Assembly: GCF_001865065.1 (NCBI RefSeq) | Contig: NZ_MJGN01000013.1 | Span: 31,604-95,603 of the forward strand | Direction of reading: 5' to 3' | Source of the DNA: Curtobacterium sp. MCBA15_008 | Lineage (GTDB): Bacteria > Actinomycetota > Actinomycetes > Actinomycetales > Microbacteriaceae | DNA: 64,000 nucleotides | In this document: piece after piece, positions 7,925-16,623 of the stretch | Layout: every line of letters begins with the position of its first letter | Numbering within the stretch: the stretch's first letter is position 1 | Made by a program: the position numbers and the translations under genes | Notes under the pieces: model-generated | What the model was told of the DNA's origin: nothing | The model's input: the letters and a program-made list of their open reading frames with translations, nothing else | Databases searched by the model: none

Positions 7925-9519
7925 TGCGTGACCTCCTGCAGGTCGTAGTCGATGTCGGTGCGCTTGATGCCCTCGGCGAAGGCCTGGAGGCTGTCCGCAC
8001 GGGAGTCGAGGCGCCAGTCGTTGGTGGTGCGGGTGCCGTCGACGATGGTCGTCGCGGTCTCGCTGAAGTACGCGAAGCCGATGATGTCCGCGTTCGCGGG
8101 ATCGGCGAGGGCGTCGAACAGCGAGTTGATCCACTTGGACTTCTGACTGTTCGAGACGGTGCCGCCGGTCTCGGTGGCACCGATCTCGTTGAGGACGATG
8201 CCCTTGCCCGGCGCGATCTGCCGGATCTGGGCGAGCGTCGCACCGAAGGTGTTCTCGAAGGTCGGCTGCTCGGTGGCGTCACGGTAGTAGCCGCTCATGC
8301 CCACCCAGTCGACGTACTCGGCACCCGGGTAGTAGTTCTGCATGTAGTCGAGCGTCTGGTACTTCGGGTTGCCGAGCTTGTCGATGCGCGACGGGGACCA
8401 GTCCCAGATGGCGTACTGGTTCGCGCCGTTGTCCTGGAAGACCTGCCAGACGTGCTGCCACATCGCCTTGTACGAACCGGCGGCGTTCTGCTGCTTCGCC
8501 GTCTCGGACCAGTTGTACCACTGGCCGTTCATCTCGTGGTCGAGGCGGATGACGAGCGGCATGCCGTTCGACGTCAGCGCCTGGGCGTACTTCGTCAGGT
8601 AGGCGTCGAACTTGCCCGAGATGATGTCCTGGTTCGTGTAGCCCTCGATGTAGGGCTGGTCGTTGCCGGTCTTCGCGGGCAGCGACTCCCACGTCATCAT
8701 CGGCAGGCGACCGTTCGCCCAGGCACGCTGGACCGCGTTCTGGTTGAAGTCCTGGTCGAAGCCCTGGAAGAACCCGACCATGTTCGTGGCCGTGCCGACC
8801 TCCTTCGAGACCTGGTCGTACTCGGACCAGTTGAAGGGCGACTGCGCGGTGTAGAGGCCGTACCACCGCGACTGCTGGGCGAGGATCTGCGCCTTGCTCG
8901 GCGTGCTGATCGGTTCGGGGCCGTCGGGCTCCGTCGACGGGCCCGTGTTCGGGTTCGTCGCGGGGCCACCGGACCCGGAGCCACCGCCGTTGCCGCCGCC
9001 GGACCCGTTGCCGCCGGAGCCGTTCCCGCCGCCCGAACCGGAACCCGAGCCGTTGCCCGACCCGGAGCCGTTGCCGGAACCGTTGCCCGAGCCGCCGGAG
9101 CCGGCCGCGTTGACGGTCGTGCCGGACCCGTCGGAGGAGGACGCGCCTCCCGACCCGCCCTTGCCGGAACCGAGCTGGGACTGGAGCGACGCGATCTGCG
9201 CCTTGAGCTGCGTGATCTGGTCGCCACGCGACCCGGCCTGCGCCGTCGAGGAATCGAGCTTGCCCTCGAGTGCCCAGATCTCCTTCTGGGCGGCCGTGAG
9301 CTTGGCCTGCAGCTCGGCTGCCGAGATCTTCTTCTTCGGCGGGGTGACGCCGAGGGCCTGGTGGACCGCCGTCGAGACGGAACCGGCCGGGGACACCCAG
9401 ACGTTCCAGGTGATGAGCCCGAGGACGAGGACGATCGCGGTGGTGCCGATCGCGGTGAGTCGGGTGTGCTTGCTGGACTGGGCCCACCAAGCACCGGAGG
9501 AGCGGATGAGGTCAGACAA
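7921..9519 (-). CDS. membrane-anchored glycoside hydrolase family 26-like protein
   Basis: 532 aa. One N-terminal transmembrane helix (about 21-41) is followed by a coiled-coil stretch (about 65-116, AAELQAKLTAAQKEIWALEGKL), a long Gly/Ser/Asn linker (about 117-200) and a (beta/alpha)8 domain (about 215-525). GH26-type residues are visible: acid/base Glu329 in RLDHEMNGQWYNW and the likely nucleophile Glu445 in VLNEIGATE. Such enzymes cleave beta-mannans or mixed beta-glucans. The start is TTG at 9519, overlapping the glycosyltransferase stop by 8 nt. Gene order suggests it trims or releases the polymer made by its neighbour at the outer face of the membrane. Polymer identity is unknown. Confidence 0.85.
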   Translation of the reverse strand: MSDLIRSSGAWWAQSSKHTRLTAIGTTAIVLVLGLITWNVWVSPAGSVSTAVHQALGVTPPKKKISAAELQAKLTAAQKEIWALEGKLDSSTAQAGSRGDQITQLKAQIASLQSQLGSGKGGSGGASSSDGSGTTVNAAGSGGSGNGSGNGSGSGNGSGSGSGGGNGSGGNGSGGGNGGGSGSGGPATNPNTGPSTEPDGPEPISTPSKAQILAQQSRWYGLYTAQSPFNWSEYDQVSKEVGTATNMVGFFQGFDQDFNQNAVQRAWANGRLPMMTWESLPAKTGNDQPYIEGYTNQDIISGKFDAYLTKYAQALTSNGMPLVIRLDHEMNGQWYNWSETAKQQNAAGSYKAMWQHVWQVFQDNGANQYAIWDWSPSRIDKLGNPKYQTLDYMQNYYPGAEYVDWVGMSGYYRDATEQPTFENTFGATLAQIRQIAPGKGIVLNEIGATETGGTVSNSQKSKWINSLFDALADPANADIIGFAYFSETATTIVDGTRTTNDWRLDSRADSLQAFAEGIKRTDIDYDLQEVTQ

Positions 9520-11131
9520 TGAGGAAGGCCTCCAGGACGAAGATCGCGATGCCGATGCAGTACGGGATCGCGGCGTACGGGTTGTACCGGCGGACGCGGG
9601 CGGGGGCCTGCTTCGCGGGTGCCGGAGCGGCGGATGCCTGCGCCTGAGCGGCTGAGCGTCGGGTCGCGAGGACCGTCGCGGTCGAGTTGGTGGTGGCGTC
9701 CGGACCGAAGAGCTCGTCGAACGCCCGGTCGGCAGCGCGCTGGTCGCCGGTCGGCGCGTCGATCCCGGCGCGGGATGCCGCGTCGATCGGGCTCACCGGG
9801 GTCTGCGTGCCAAAGGCGGACGGCTGCACGGCGTCGGCCTGGGGGTGGTCGGCCTCGGTCTCCATCGGCCCGCCGGCGTAGGCACCTGCACGGGTCCCCC
9901 AGCCGGACGCGTGCGCCAGGCGGAAGAAGCCGATGAGCCGGATCGGCATGAGGAAGAACGTCGACACGATGATGAACATCGGCAGGCGGAAGAAGTCGCT
10001 CGGCTTCTCGGCGAGGTGCCGCATCTGCCGGATCGCCATGCTGAGCACCGACGAGACCACCATGAGCGCGGCGACGTAGATGAAGCCGGTCGAGAAGCCG
10101 TACTGCTGCAGGATCCCCTGGTAGAGGTTCTCCCCCTGGCCGGTGAGGGCACGGTAGACCCAGCCCGCGATCACGCCGAAGAGCATGAACGGCAGGATGA
10201 TGTCGGTCAGGAAGAACACCGCGAGGATCGGCGCGTGGCCGAGCATCCACGGGAGCATCCGGAGCGTGTTGTACTGCGAGCCGCGGGCCCAGCGGAGCTG
10301 CTGCTTGAACAGCTTCTTCACCTGGAGCGGGGCGTCCGTGTAGACCAGCGACGTGTACTGGTAGACGGTGCGGTACCCCTCCTTGAGCGTGAGGTTCGTG
10401 AGCGTCCGGTCGTCGGAGACCTCGAGGAACACCCCCATGAACTTCTCGTGCATGAAGCGGTCCATGACGCGCATGAGGATGTCGCGGCGGAAGGCGATCG
10501 TGCGCCCGGGCAGGCAGCCGATCTGGCCGAGCACGCTCTGCGCCGGCATCGAGTACAGCGCACGGGAGTTCTCGAGCCAGTCCGCCCAGCGGGTGATCCA
10601 GCTGCGCTCGGGCTCGAGGATGCGCTGACGGGTCGTGACGCCGCCGACGGAGGCGTCGGCGAACGGCTTGAGGAGTTCCTCGAGCGCGCCGGGGGTCCAG
10701 ACGGTGTCCGAGTCGACCAGCACGGTGATGTCACCCGTGGACATCTCGGTGCCGACCTTGACGGCGTTGCGCTTGCCCGGGATGGGCGTGTGGGTCCAGC
10801 GGACGAGCGGGGCGAACTCGTCGCAGACCTCCTCAAGCGCCTCGTTGCGGGCGCCGTTGATGACGACGATGATCTCGCCGGGACCCTGTTCGACCATGCG
10901 GCCGATCACGTCACGGAACAGGTCGAGCGGTTCGTCCACGACGGGGACGACGACGCTGGTGGTACCGACGAAGGTGCCGGTGAAGGGGCGGTAGCGGGCG
11001 GAGATGACGACCTTGAGCAACCAGAGCAACCAGATCACCGCGGAGTACACGGCGAACAGGTAGAACTCGGGGTGCCCTTCGACCATCTGCCTGATCTGCA
11101 GAATGAAGGTGAACACTGATCCCTGCTTCAA
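9512..11131 (-). CDS. membrane glycosyltransferase family 2, processive polysaccharide synthase type
   Basis: 539 aa. N-terminal hydrophobic helices (about 22-42) precede a GT-A domain with VVPVVDEP, PGKRNAVKVG, the metal/nucleotide-binding DSD in VLVDSDTVWTPGAL, and the acceptor/processivity motif QQLRWARG. At least four C-terminal transmembrane helices then form the translocation channel. This is the architecture of hyaluronan, cellulose and related synthases. The C-terminal 130 residues are a low-complexity tail ending in a further hydrophobic helix (AAIPYCIGIAIFVLEAFLIV). The TTG start at 11131 has no clear ribosome site; a GTG or ATG up to 45 nt downstream is possible. It is the first gene of a three-gene operon with the GH26 and dehydrogenase genes. 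Confidence 0.88.
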   Translation of the reverse strand: MKQGSVFTFILQIRQMVEGHPEFYLFAVYSAVIWLLWLLKVVISARYRPFTGTFVGTTSVVVPVVDEPLDLFRDVIGRMVEQGPGEIIVVINGARNEALEEVCDEFAPLVRWTHTPIPGKRNAVKVGTEMSTGDITVLVDSDTVWTPGALEELLKPFADASVGGVTTRQRILEPERSWITRWADWLENSRALYSMPAQSVLGQIGCLPGRTIAFRRDILMRVMDRFMHEKFMGVFLEVSDDRTLTNLTLKEGYRTVYQYTSLVYTDAPLQVKKLFKQQLRWARGSQYNTLRMLPWMLGHAPILAVFFLTDIILPFMLFGVIAGWVYRALTGQGENLYQGILQQYGFSTGFIYVAALMVVSSVLSMAIRQMRHLAEKPSDFFRLPMFIIVSTFFLMPIRLIGFFRLAHASGWGTRAGAYAGGPMETEADHPQADAVQPSAFGTQTPVSPIDAASRAGIDAPTGDQRAADRAFDELFGPDATTNSTATVLATRRSAAQAQASAAPAPAKQAPARVRRYNPYAAIPYCIGIAIFVLEAFLIV

Positions 11132-11711
11132 CGTTCGAGGTGGAGATTCCGCTTCATCGGGGAATCAGGGCCGGTTCGGGTGGTGCAATTGATGCAGAGA
11201 CGTGATGGCCCGCGCAACTTGGCCCCCGTGCGGGGGCGTTACGGGCACGTTACGGGGTACACCGTGGTCCCCCTCTGGTCGCGTCGCACTTGTCCGCACT
11301 GCTGCTGACAGCACTCCGGTGGACTCGATGGACCGCTCCGTCGCGTCGTCGACGGGGGCGTGTCGGCCTGGAGGCGCGGTGCGACCGAGCAGGAAAGCCC
11401 CGTTCACGGGGCTGTCGCCGGGCGTGGCGCGGCGATGCGGGACGGTCGCGTCGAGCGCGGCGGATGCGGTCGGTCACGGTCGGGTCACGACCGCATCCGT
11501 GGCACTACTCGGGGTACAGCGCCTGGCGAACGGGGGACGCCCGCCGACACGGGGAATTCACCTGCGAGGACGTGTCAACTCCGTGCGAAACGCGTCGGTC
11601 CGGGCGTGTCGTGCACAGGCACGCGTCGTCGGTCGGGGCGCCGGTCGGGGCGCCGGTCAGGGCGCCGGTCAGGCCGGTCGGGGCGCCGGTCAGGCGTCGG
11701 TCAGGCGCCGG
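11132..11711. other. 580-bp upstream region of the polysaccharide operon
   Basis: No gene is supported. The sequence CGTTACGGG occurs twice 11 bp apart (11237-11245 and 11248-11256), one helical turn, in the likely promoter region of the glycosyltransferase. A hairpin AGCCCCG/CGGGGCT lies near 11399-11416, a half copy of the family A palindrome near 11367, and a 12-bp tandem array near 11630-11720. No riboswitch could be recognised. Confidence 0.65.
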
Positions 11712-11720
11712 TCAGGCGCC
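11630..11720. repeat. GGTCAGGCGCC-type 12-bp tandem repeat overlapping the glnE stop
   Basis: About seven imperfect units of GGTCGGGGCGCC or GGTCAGGCGCC run into the last codons of glnE, which end at 11712. Confidence 0.8.
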
Positions 11721-14666
11721 GTAGAACTCGCGCTCGAACACCTGGCGGGCCCGGCGGGTCACGCCGAGGTAGTCGTCCTCGAGCTGTGACGCCGACCCCG
11801 GCGCGTACTCCATCAGCCGCGCGATGCCCTCGAGCTGGACACGGTCGACCGGCAGCACGTCGGTCGTCTTGCCCGACCAGAGCACGAGGGCGCTGCGGGT
11901 CCGCGAGGCGAACCGCCACGCGGCACCGAGCCGCTCGGCGTCCTCGGCACCGATCAGCCCGGCCTCGGTCGCGGCGTCGAGGGCCTCGAGCGTCGAGGTG
12001 GTCCGGAGCCCCGGGATCGTCAGCGCGTGCTGCAGCTGCAGGAGCTGCACGAACCACTCGACGTCGCTGAGGGACCCGCGGCCGAGCTTCAGGTGCCGTG
12101 CCGGATCGGCGCCCCGTGGCAGCCGCTCCGACTCCACGCGCGCCTTGATGCGCCGGACCTCGCGGACCTGCAGGTCGTCGATCTGCTCGGGGTACCGGGT
12201 GCGGTCGGCGAGGTGCTCGAAGTCGCGGAGCAACTGGTCGTCCCCCACGGCCCCGCGGGCTCGGAGGAGCGCCTGGGCCTCCCACGTCAGGGACCACCGC
12301 GCGTAGTACGCCCCGTACGAGTCGAGGGTGCGGACGACGGGGCCGTTCTTCCCCTCGGGCCGCAGGTCGATGTCGAGCTCGAGCGGGTGGATCGCGTCGT
12401 CGGTCAGCCGCGTGAGCTCCCGCACGATCGTCTGCGCCGACCGGGACGCTTGCTCGGACGGCAGGTCCGCCGGCGCCCGGTACACGTAGAGGACGTCGGC
12501 GTCGGAGCCGAAGCCGAGTTCGCGTCCGCCGTACCGCCCCATCGCGATGACGCCGAACTCCAGGCCGGCCGGGGCGTTGCGGCGTGCCAGGGCGAGGGCG
12601 CCCGTGAGGGTCGCTTCCGTCACGTCACTGAGCGCCGGGCCGAGCGAGTCCACGTCGAGGCTGCCGAGCACCGCGGCCATGCCGAGCCGGAGGGTCTCCC
12701 GACGTCGGGCGGACCGCACGAGCGCGGCCGCACCGTCGACGTCGTCCCCGTGGCGCGCAGTGACGGCGGTGACCTCGGCCAGCAGCGACTCGATCGGCCG
12801 GGGACGGAGGAGCGTCTCGGGTTCGTCGAGCCACGCGACGGCCTCGGGGAACCGTTCGAGCAGGCCGGACAGGAACGCCGACTCGGAGAGCACCGTGGTG
12901 AGCGAGTGCGCTGCTCCGGAGGAGTCACGGAGCATGCGGAGGAACCAGCTCGACTCCCCGAGGGTGTCGCTCAGGCGGCGGAACGCCAGGAGCGCGCGGT
13001 CCGGCGCCGGCCCCTCGGCCATCCACCGCAGGAGGACGGGCAGCAGGTTCCGCTGGATCGCCGCGCGACGACTCGTACCCTGCGTCAGCGCCCGGATGTG
13101 ACTCAGCGCACCGACCGGGTCGACGAAGCCGATGGCACCGAGCCGGTCGACGGCCTGGTCGCTCGTCAGGACGATCTCGCCGTCGCTCGCGGCCACGGCG
13201 GACAGCAGCGGCCGGTAGAACAGGCGCTCGTGCAGGCCACGGACCTCGAGCTTCACCGCCCGCCAGCGGGTCTCCAGCGCCGAGGCGGACTTCGCGAGGC
13301 CGCTCGACCGGGCGAGCACGCGGAGCTCGTCCTCGTCCGAGGGCATGAGGTGCGTGCGCTGCAGCCGCCGGAGCTGGATGCGGTGCTCGAGCACGCGCAG
13401 CAGGGCGTAGTCGGGGCCGAAGCGCGCGGCCTCGGGTCGGCCGACGTAGCCCGCGTCGGCGAGGGCGTCCATCGCCTCGAGCGTGGACCGCACCCGCACG
13501 GACTCGTCGTCACGCCCGTGCACGAGCTGCAGCAGCTGCACTGTGAACTCCACGTCGCGCAGGCCGCCGGGGCCGAGCTTCAGCTGCCGGTCGACCTCGG
13601 CGTCCGGGATGTGCTCGGTGACCCGTTCGCGCATCCGCTGCACCGACTCGACGAACCCCGGGCGCTTCGCGGAGGTCCAGACGAACGGTGCGACCGCGGC
13701 GGCGTAGCGCTCCCCCAGGTCCGCCGACCCGGCGATCGGGCGCGCCTTCAGCAGCGCCTGGAACTCCCACGCCTTCGCCCAGCGCTCGTAGTAGGCCACG
13801 TGCGAGTCGAGCGTGCGGACGAGGGCGCCGTCCTTGCCCTCTGGGCGGAGGTTGGCGTCGACCTCCCACAGCGCCGGCTCGGCGGCGAGGTCGGTGATGG
13901 CGTGCGTGGCGGCGATGGCCAGCCGGGTCGCGATGAGGACGGCACGGTCGGTGCCGACCGTGTCGTTCGGCTCCGTGACGAAGATCACGTCGACGTCGCT
14001 CACGTAGTTGAGCTCGCGCGCTCCGGCCTTGCCCATCGCGATGACGGCGAGCGGGGTCGCGGCGACGTCGGCTGCGGGGAACGGGACCTCGCGCCGAGCG
14101 ACGTCGACCGCGGCCTCGAGCGCTGCCCCGGCCAGGTCGGCCAGCCCCGCGGCGACGGCCGGGAACGCCTCGGTCGGCGAGACGTTCAGCACGTCGAACA
14201 GGGCGATCTGCGCCAGGTGTCGGCGGTAGCGCACCCGCAGCCGGAGTCGGGCGTCCTCGCCGGTGGCGCCGTCGATCGCGTCCAGCAGCGACGTCGTGTA
14301 CTGCTCCTGCGTCCACGGGGCGGAGACGGGCTCGAGCAGCAGCGCGATCTCGGCCGGCCGTCGGTGCAGGAACTCGCCGAGGCCGACCGACGCGCCGAGC
14401 AGGCGCACCAGCCGTTCCGTCGCCGGCTCGTCGGCGAGCACCGGGCGCAACTCGTCCGGCGCCCGTTCGAGCAGCCGCTCGAGCGCCCGGAGTGCGCCGT
14501 CGGGATCGGCCGTGGACTCCCACAGAGCCGGGGCGTCGCTCACCGGAACCCGCAGGTCGGGGCCGAACCGTGCCTCCAGGTCGGCGATCCGTTCCAGGCT
14601 CTCCGACAGCTCCGCGAAGCCCAGCCGGGCCAACTCGGAACGCGACGTCGTCGTCCTGCTCGTCAT
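11712..14666 (-). CDS. glnE: bifunctional glutamine synthetase adenylyltransferase/adenylyl-removing enzyme
   Basis: 984 aa, full length for the family. It attaches AMP to, or removes it from, the regulatory Tyr of GlnA1. Two nucleotidyltransferase domains are seen. The N-terminal one carries GKAGARELNYVSDVDVIFV (deadenylylation half) and the C-terminal one MGRYGGRELGFGSDADVLYVY (adenylylation half). Each is followed by a conserved helical domain with LRPEGKDGALVRTLDSHVAYYERWAK-like sequence; DVEFTVQLLQL and DVEWFVQLLQL mark the two halves. ATG 14666 lies 22 nt after glnA2, so the two are co-transcribed. No PII protein gene is in the window. Confidence 0.96.
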   Translation of the reverse strand: MTSRTTTSRSELARLGFAELSESLERIADLEARFGPDLRVPVSDAPALWESTADPDGALRALERLLERAPDELRPVLADEPATERLVRLLGASVGLGEFLHRRPAEIALLLEPVSAPWTQEQYTTSLLDAIDGATGEDARLRLRVRYRRHLAQIALFDVLNVSPTEAFPAVAAGLADLAGAALEAAVDVARREVPFPAADVAATPLAVIAMGKAGARELNYVSDVDVIFVTEPNDTVGTDRAVLIATRLAIAATHAITDLAAEPALWEVDANLRPEGKDGALVRTLDSHVAYYERWAKAWEFQALLKARPIAGSADLGERYAAAVAPFVWTSAKRPGFVESVQRMRERVTEHIPDAEVDRQLKLGPGGLRDVEFTVQLLQLVHGRDDESVRVRSTLEAMDALADAGYVGRPEAARFGPDYALLRVLEHRIQLRRLQRTHLMPSDEDELRVLARSSGLAKSASALETRWRAVKLEVRGLHERLFYRPLLSAVAASDGEIVLTSDQAVDRLGAIGFVDPVGALSHIRALTQGTSRRAAIQRNLLPVLLRWMAEGPAPDRALLAFRRLSDTLGESSWFLRMLRDSSGAAHSLTTVLSESAFLSGLLERFPEAVAWLDEPETLLRPRPIESLLAEVTAVTARHGDDVDGAAALVRSARRRETLRLGMAAVLGSLDVDSLGPALSDVTEATLTGALALARRNAPAGLEFGVIAMGRYGGRELGFGSDADVLYVYRAPADLPSEQASRSAQTIVRELTRLTDDAIHPLELDIDLRPEGKNGPVVRTLDSYGAYYARWSLTWEAQALLRARGAVGDDQLLRDFEHLADRTRYPEQIDDLQVREVRRIKARVESERLPRGADPARHLKLGRGSLSDVEWFVQLLQLQHALTIPGLRTTSTLEALDAATEAGLIGAEDAERLGAAWRFASRTRSALVLWSGKTTDVLPVDRVQLEGIARLMEYAPGSASQLEDDYLGVTRRARQVFEREFYGA

Positions 14667-14688
14667 GCCGTGGTGCTCGTCGGTGGTG

Positions 14689-16026
14689 CTAGAGCGCGCC
14701 GAGGTTCGTGTCGAGCTCGAACGGCGTGACCTGGTCGCGGTAGCGCTTCCACTCCTGTCGCTTGTTGAGCAACACGAAGTTGAAGACCTGCTCGCCGAGC
14801 GTCTCTGCCACGAGCTCCGAGTCCTCCATGAGGCTCAGGGCGTGGTCGAGGCTCGCCGGCAGCTGGCTGTAGCCCAGGGCGCGACGCTCGGAGTCCGTCA
14901 GGCTCCAGACGTTGTCCTCGGCCTCGGGCGGGAGCTCGTAGCCCTCTTCGATGCCCTTGAGACCGGCGGCGAGCAGCAGCGAGTACGCCAGGTACGGGTT
15001 CGCCGCCGAGTCGATGCCGCGGTACTCGATCCGCGAGGACTGGCCCTTGTTCGGCTTGTACAGCGGGACGCGGACGAGCGCCGAGCGGTTGTTGTGCCCC
15101 CACGTCACGAACGACGGGGCCTCGTCACCGCCCCAGAGTCGCTTGTACGAGTTCACGAACTGGTTCGTGACCGCGGTGATCTCCGGCGCGTGCTTGAGGA
15201 CACCGGCGATGAAGTGCTTCGCGGTCTCGGAGAGCTGGTACTGCCCGCCGGCCTCGTAGAAGGCGTTCTGGTCGCCCTCGAACAGCGACACGTGCGTGTG
15301 CATGCCGGAACCGGGCTGACCGGAGATCGGCTTCGGCATGAAGGTCGCGTAGACGCCCTGCTCGATCGCCACTTCCTTCACGACGGTGCGGAAGGTCATG
15401 ATGTTGTCCGCCATCGTCAGTGCGTCGGCGTACCGGAGGTCGATCTCGTTCTGGCCCGGGCCGGCCTCGTGGTGGGAGAACTCCACCGAGATGCCGAGGT
15501 CCTCGAGCATGCGGACCGACCGCCGACGGAAGTCGTGGGCGCTGCCGCCGGGCACGTTGTCGAAGTAGCCGGCCTGGTCGACGGGCTGCGGGCCGCCGTC
15601 CTTCCAGTCGCGGCTCTTCAGCAGGTAGAACTCGATCTCGGGGTGCGTGTAGAAGGTGAAGCCGCGCTCGCTCGCCCGGGCCAGGGTGCGCTTGAGCACG
15701 TTGCGGGGGTCGGCGACGGCGGGCTGGCCGTCCGGGGTCGTGATGTCGCAGAACATCCGCGCCGTGGGGTCGATCTCCCCGCGCCACGGCAGGATCTGGA
15801 ACGTCGAGGGGTCCGGGTGCGCCAGGACGTCCGCCTCGTAGGAGCGCGTGAGTCCCTCGATCGCCGAGCCGTCGAAGCCGATGCCCTCGGCGAACGCACC
15901 CTCGACCTCGGCCGGGGCGATCGCCACCGACTTCAGCGTCCCGATGACGTCCGTGAACCAGAGTCGGATGAACTTGATGCCCCGCTCCTCGATGGTGCGG
16001 AGCACGAAGTCCGTCTGCTTGTCCAT
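14689..16026 (-). CDS. glnA2: glutamine synthetase type I, GlnA2 class
   Basis: 445 aa. Glutamine synthetase motifs are present: GFDGSAIEGL, HPEIEFYLL, PGSGMHTHVSLFEG, TNQFVNSYKRLWGGDEAPSF and RIEYRGIDSAANPYLAYSLLLAAG. The adenylylation loop NLYxLPPEE is absent: the region reads ELPPEAEDNVWSLTDSERRALGY, so GlnE should not modify it. This matches actinobacterial GlnA2, whose main role is uncertain; some relatives act on polyamines or other glutamyl acceptors. It is followed on the same strand by glnE and preceded by the small gene at 16063-16242. No GlnR box was found upstream. Confidence 0.93.
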   Translation of the reverse strand: MDKQTDFVLRTIEERGIKFIRLWFTDVIGTLKSVAIAPAEVEGAFAEGIGFDGSAIEGLTRSYEADVLAHPDPSTFQILPWRGEIDPTARMFCDITTPDGQPAVADPRNVLKRTLARASERGFTFYTHPEIEFYLLKSRDWKDGGPQPVDQAGYFDNVPGGSAHDFRRRSVRMLEDLGISVEFSHHEAGPGQNEIDLRYADALTMADNIMTFRTVVKEVAIEQGVYATFMPKPISGQPGSGMHTHVSLFEGDQNAFYEAGGQYQLSETAKHFIAGVLKHAPEITAVTNQFVNSYKRLWGGDEAPSFVTWGHNNRSALVRVPLYKPNKGQSSRIEYRGIDSAANPYLAYSLLLAAGLKGIEEGYELPPEAEDNVWSLTDSERRALGYSQLPASLDHALSLMEDSELVAETLGEQVFNFVLLNKRQEWKRYRDQVTPFELDTNLGAL

Positions 16027-16062
16027 TGACGCCCTTTCCGTGGTGCAGCTGGGGTGATCAGC

Positions 16063-16242
16063 CTATTGGTCTTCGCCGTCCCACCGCTCGTTGTTCGCCT
16101 TGATCCGGTCCAGGGCGTGTTGCGCGTCCTCACGGGTGTCGAACGGGCCGATGCGGTCGCGCTGCGGGGACTGAGGGCCCTGCTCAACGGCGTGCGTCTT
16201 CTCGTTGAACCACCACTGGGACTCGATGCGTTCGTCGCTCAT
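16063..16242 (-). CDS. small conserved SPOR-like protein
   Basis: 59 aa, acidic: it begins MSDERIESQWWFNEKTHAVE and ends with a GPFDTREDAQHALDRIKANN segment. The GPF.T...A..AL..I pattern is that of short SPOR-related proteins found next to glnA2 in Microbacteriaceae. No signal peptide or membrane helix. ATG 16242 has a TACGGT hexamer (minus strand, 16249-16254) 6 nt upstream, predicting a leaderless start. Likely co-transcribed with glnA2 36 nt downstream. Function unknown. Confidence 0.8.
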   Translation of the reverse strand: MSDERIESQWWFNEKTHAVEQGPQSPQRDRIGPFDTREDAQHALDRIKANNERWDGEDQ

Positions 16243-16302
16243 GCGGCCACCGTACCCACGTGGGTACGGCCGCGTGCGGCGGCGGGCCGGGCGCGGCGGG
16301 CG

Positions 16303-16332
16303 CATCTGTCGCTTTCGCGAAAGCGACAGATG
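16303..16332. repeat. 30-bp perfect palindrome (family D)
   Basis: CATCTGTCGCTTTCG followed directly by its reverse complement. Single arms ATCTGTCGCCTTCGCG and CATCTGTCGCTCTCGCG recur 50 and 90 bp downstream. Confidence 0.92.
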
Positions 16333-16419
16333 GCTGCGGATCGTTCGCGGTGATCTGTCGCCTTCGCGTCGCGCCCCGCGATGCGCATCGCCCATCTGTC
16401 GCTCTCGCGCCCCCGGGGC

Positions 16420-16476
16420 GACCGCCTGGAGGCGCGGTGCCGGCCCGCCGGACCGGTGCCGGGCCTCCAGGCGGTC
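16420..16476. repeat. palindromic element, family A copy 2
   Basis: Arms GACCGCCTGGAGGCGCGG / CCGGGCCTCCAGGCGGTC in a divergent intergenic region upstream of map. The right arm has one base change from the core. Confidence 0.88.
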
Positions 16477-16623
16477 GCGTCCACCGCTGTCGGGCACGCG
16501 CCCGCTGACCGCGCCGTCGGCAGACGCCTGCCTCGTGCGCGGTCCACGGTGCCCCGCGGCCTGCGCGTGCCCACCACGGGCGCGGCGTCCGCGCACCCGC
16601 CGCGCCCGGATAGAGTGGTCCGC

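Larger units (their letters stand above)
16243..16623. other. 380-bp divergent intergenic region with two palindromic elements
   Basis: No gene is supported. It contains a 30-bp perfect palindrome, two further single arms of it (near 16352 and 16393), a family A palindrome, and the map promoter with TAGAGT at 16611-16616. Confidence 0.7.

Noticed and set aside
11132..11400. Possible c-di-GMP riboswitch before the glycosyltransferase
   Set aside because: Only isolated GCACTCCGG-like sequence on the wrong strand; no consistent aptamer could be traced.
12027..14729. 900-codon plus-strand frame opposite glnE
   Set aside because: No recognisable motif; glnE on the other strand has complete family motifs throughout.
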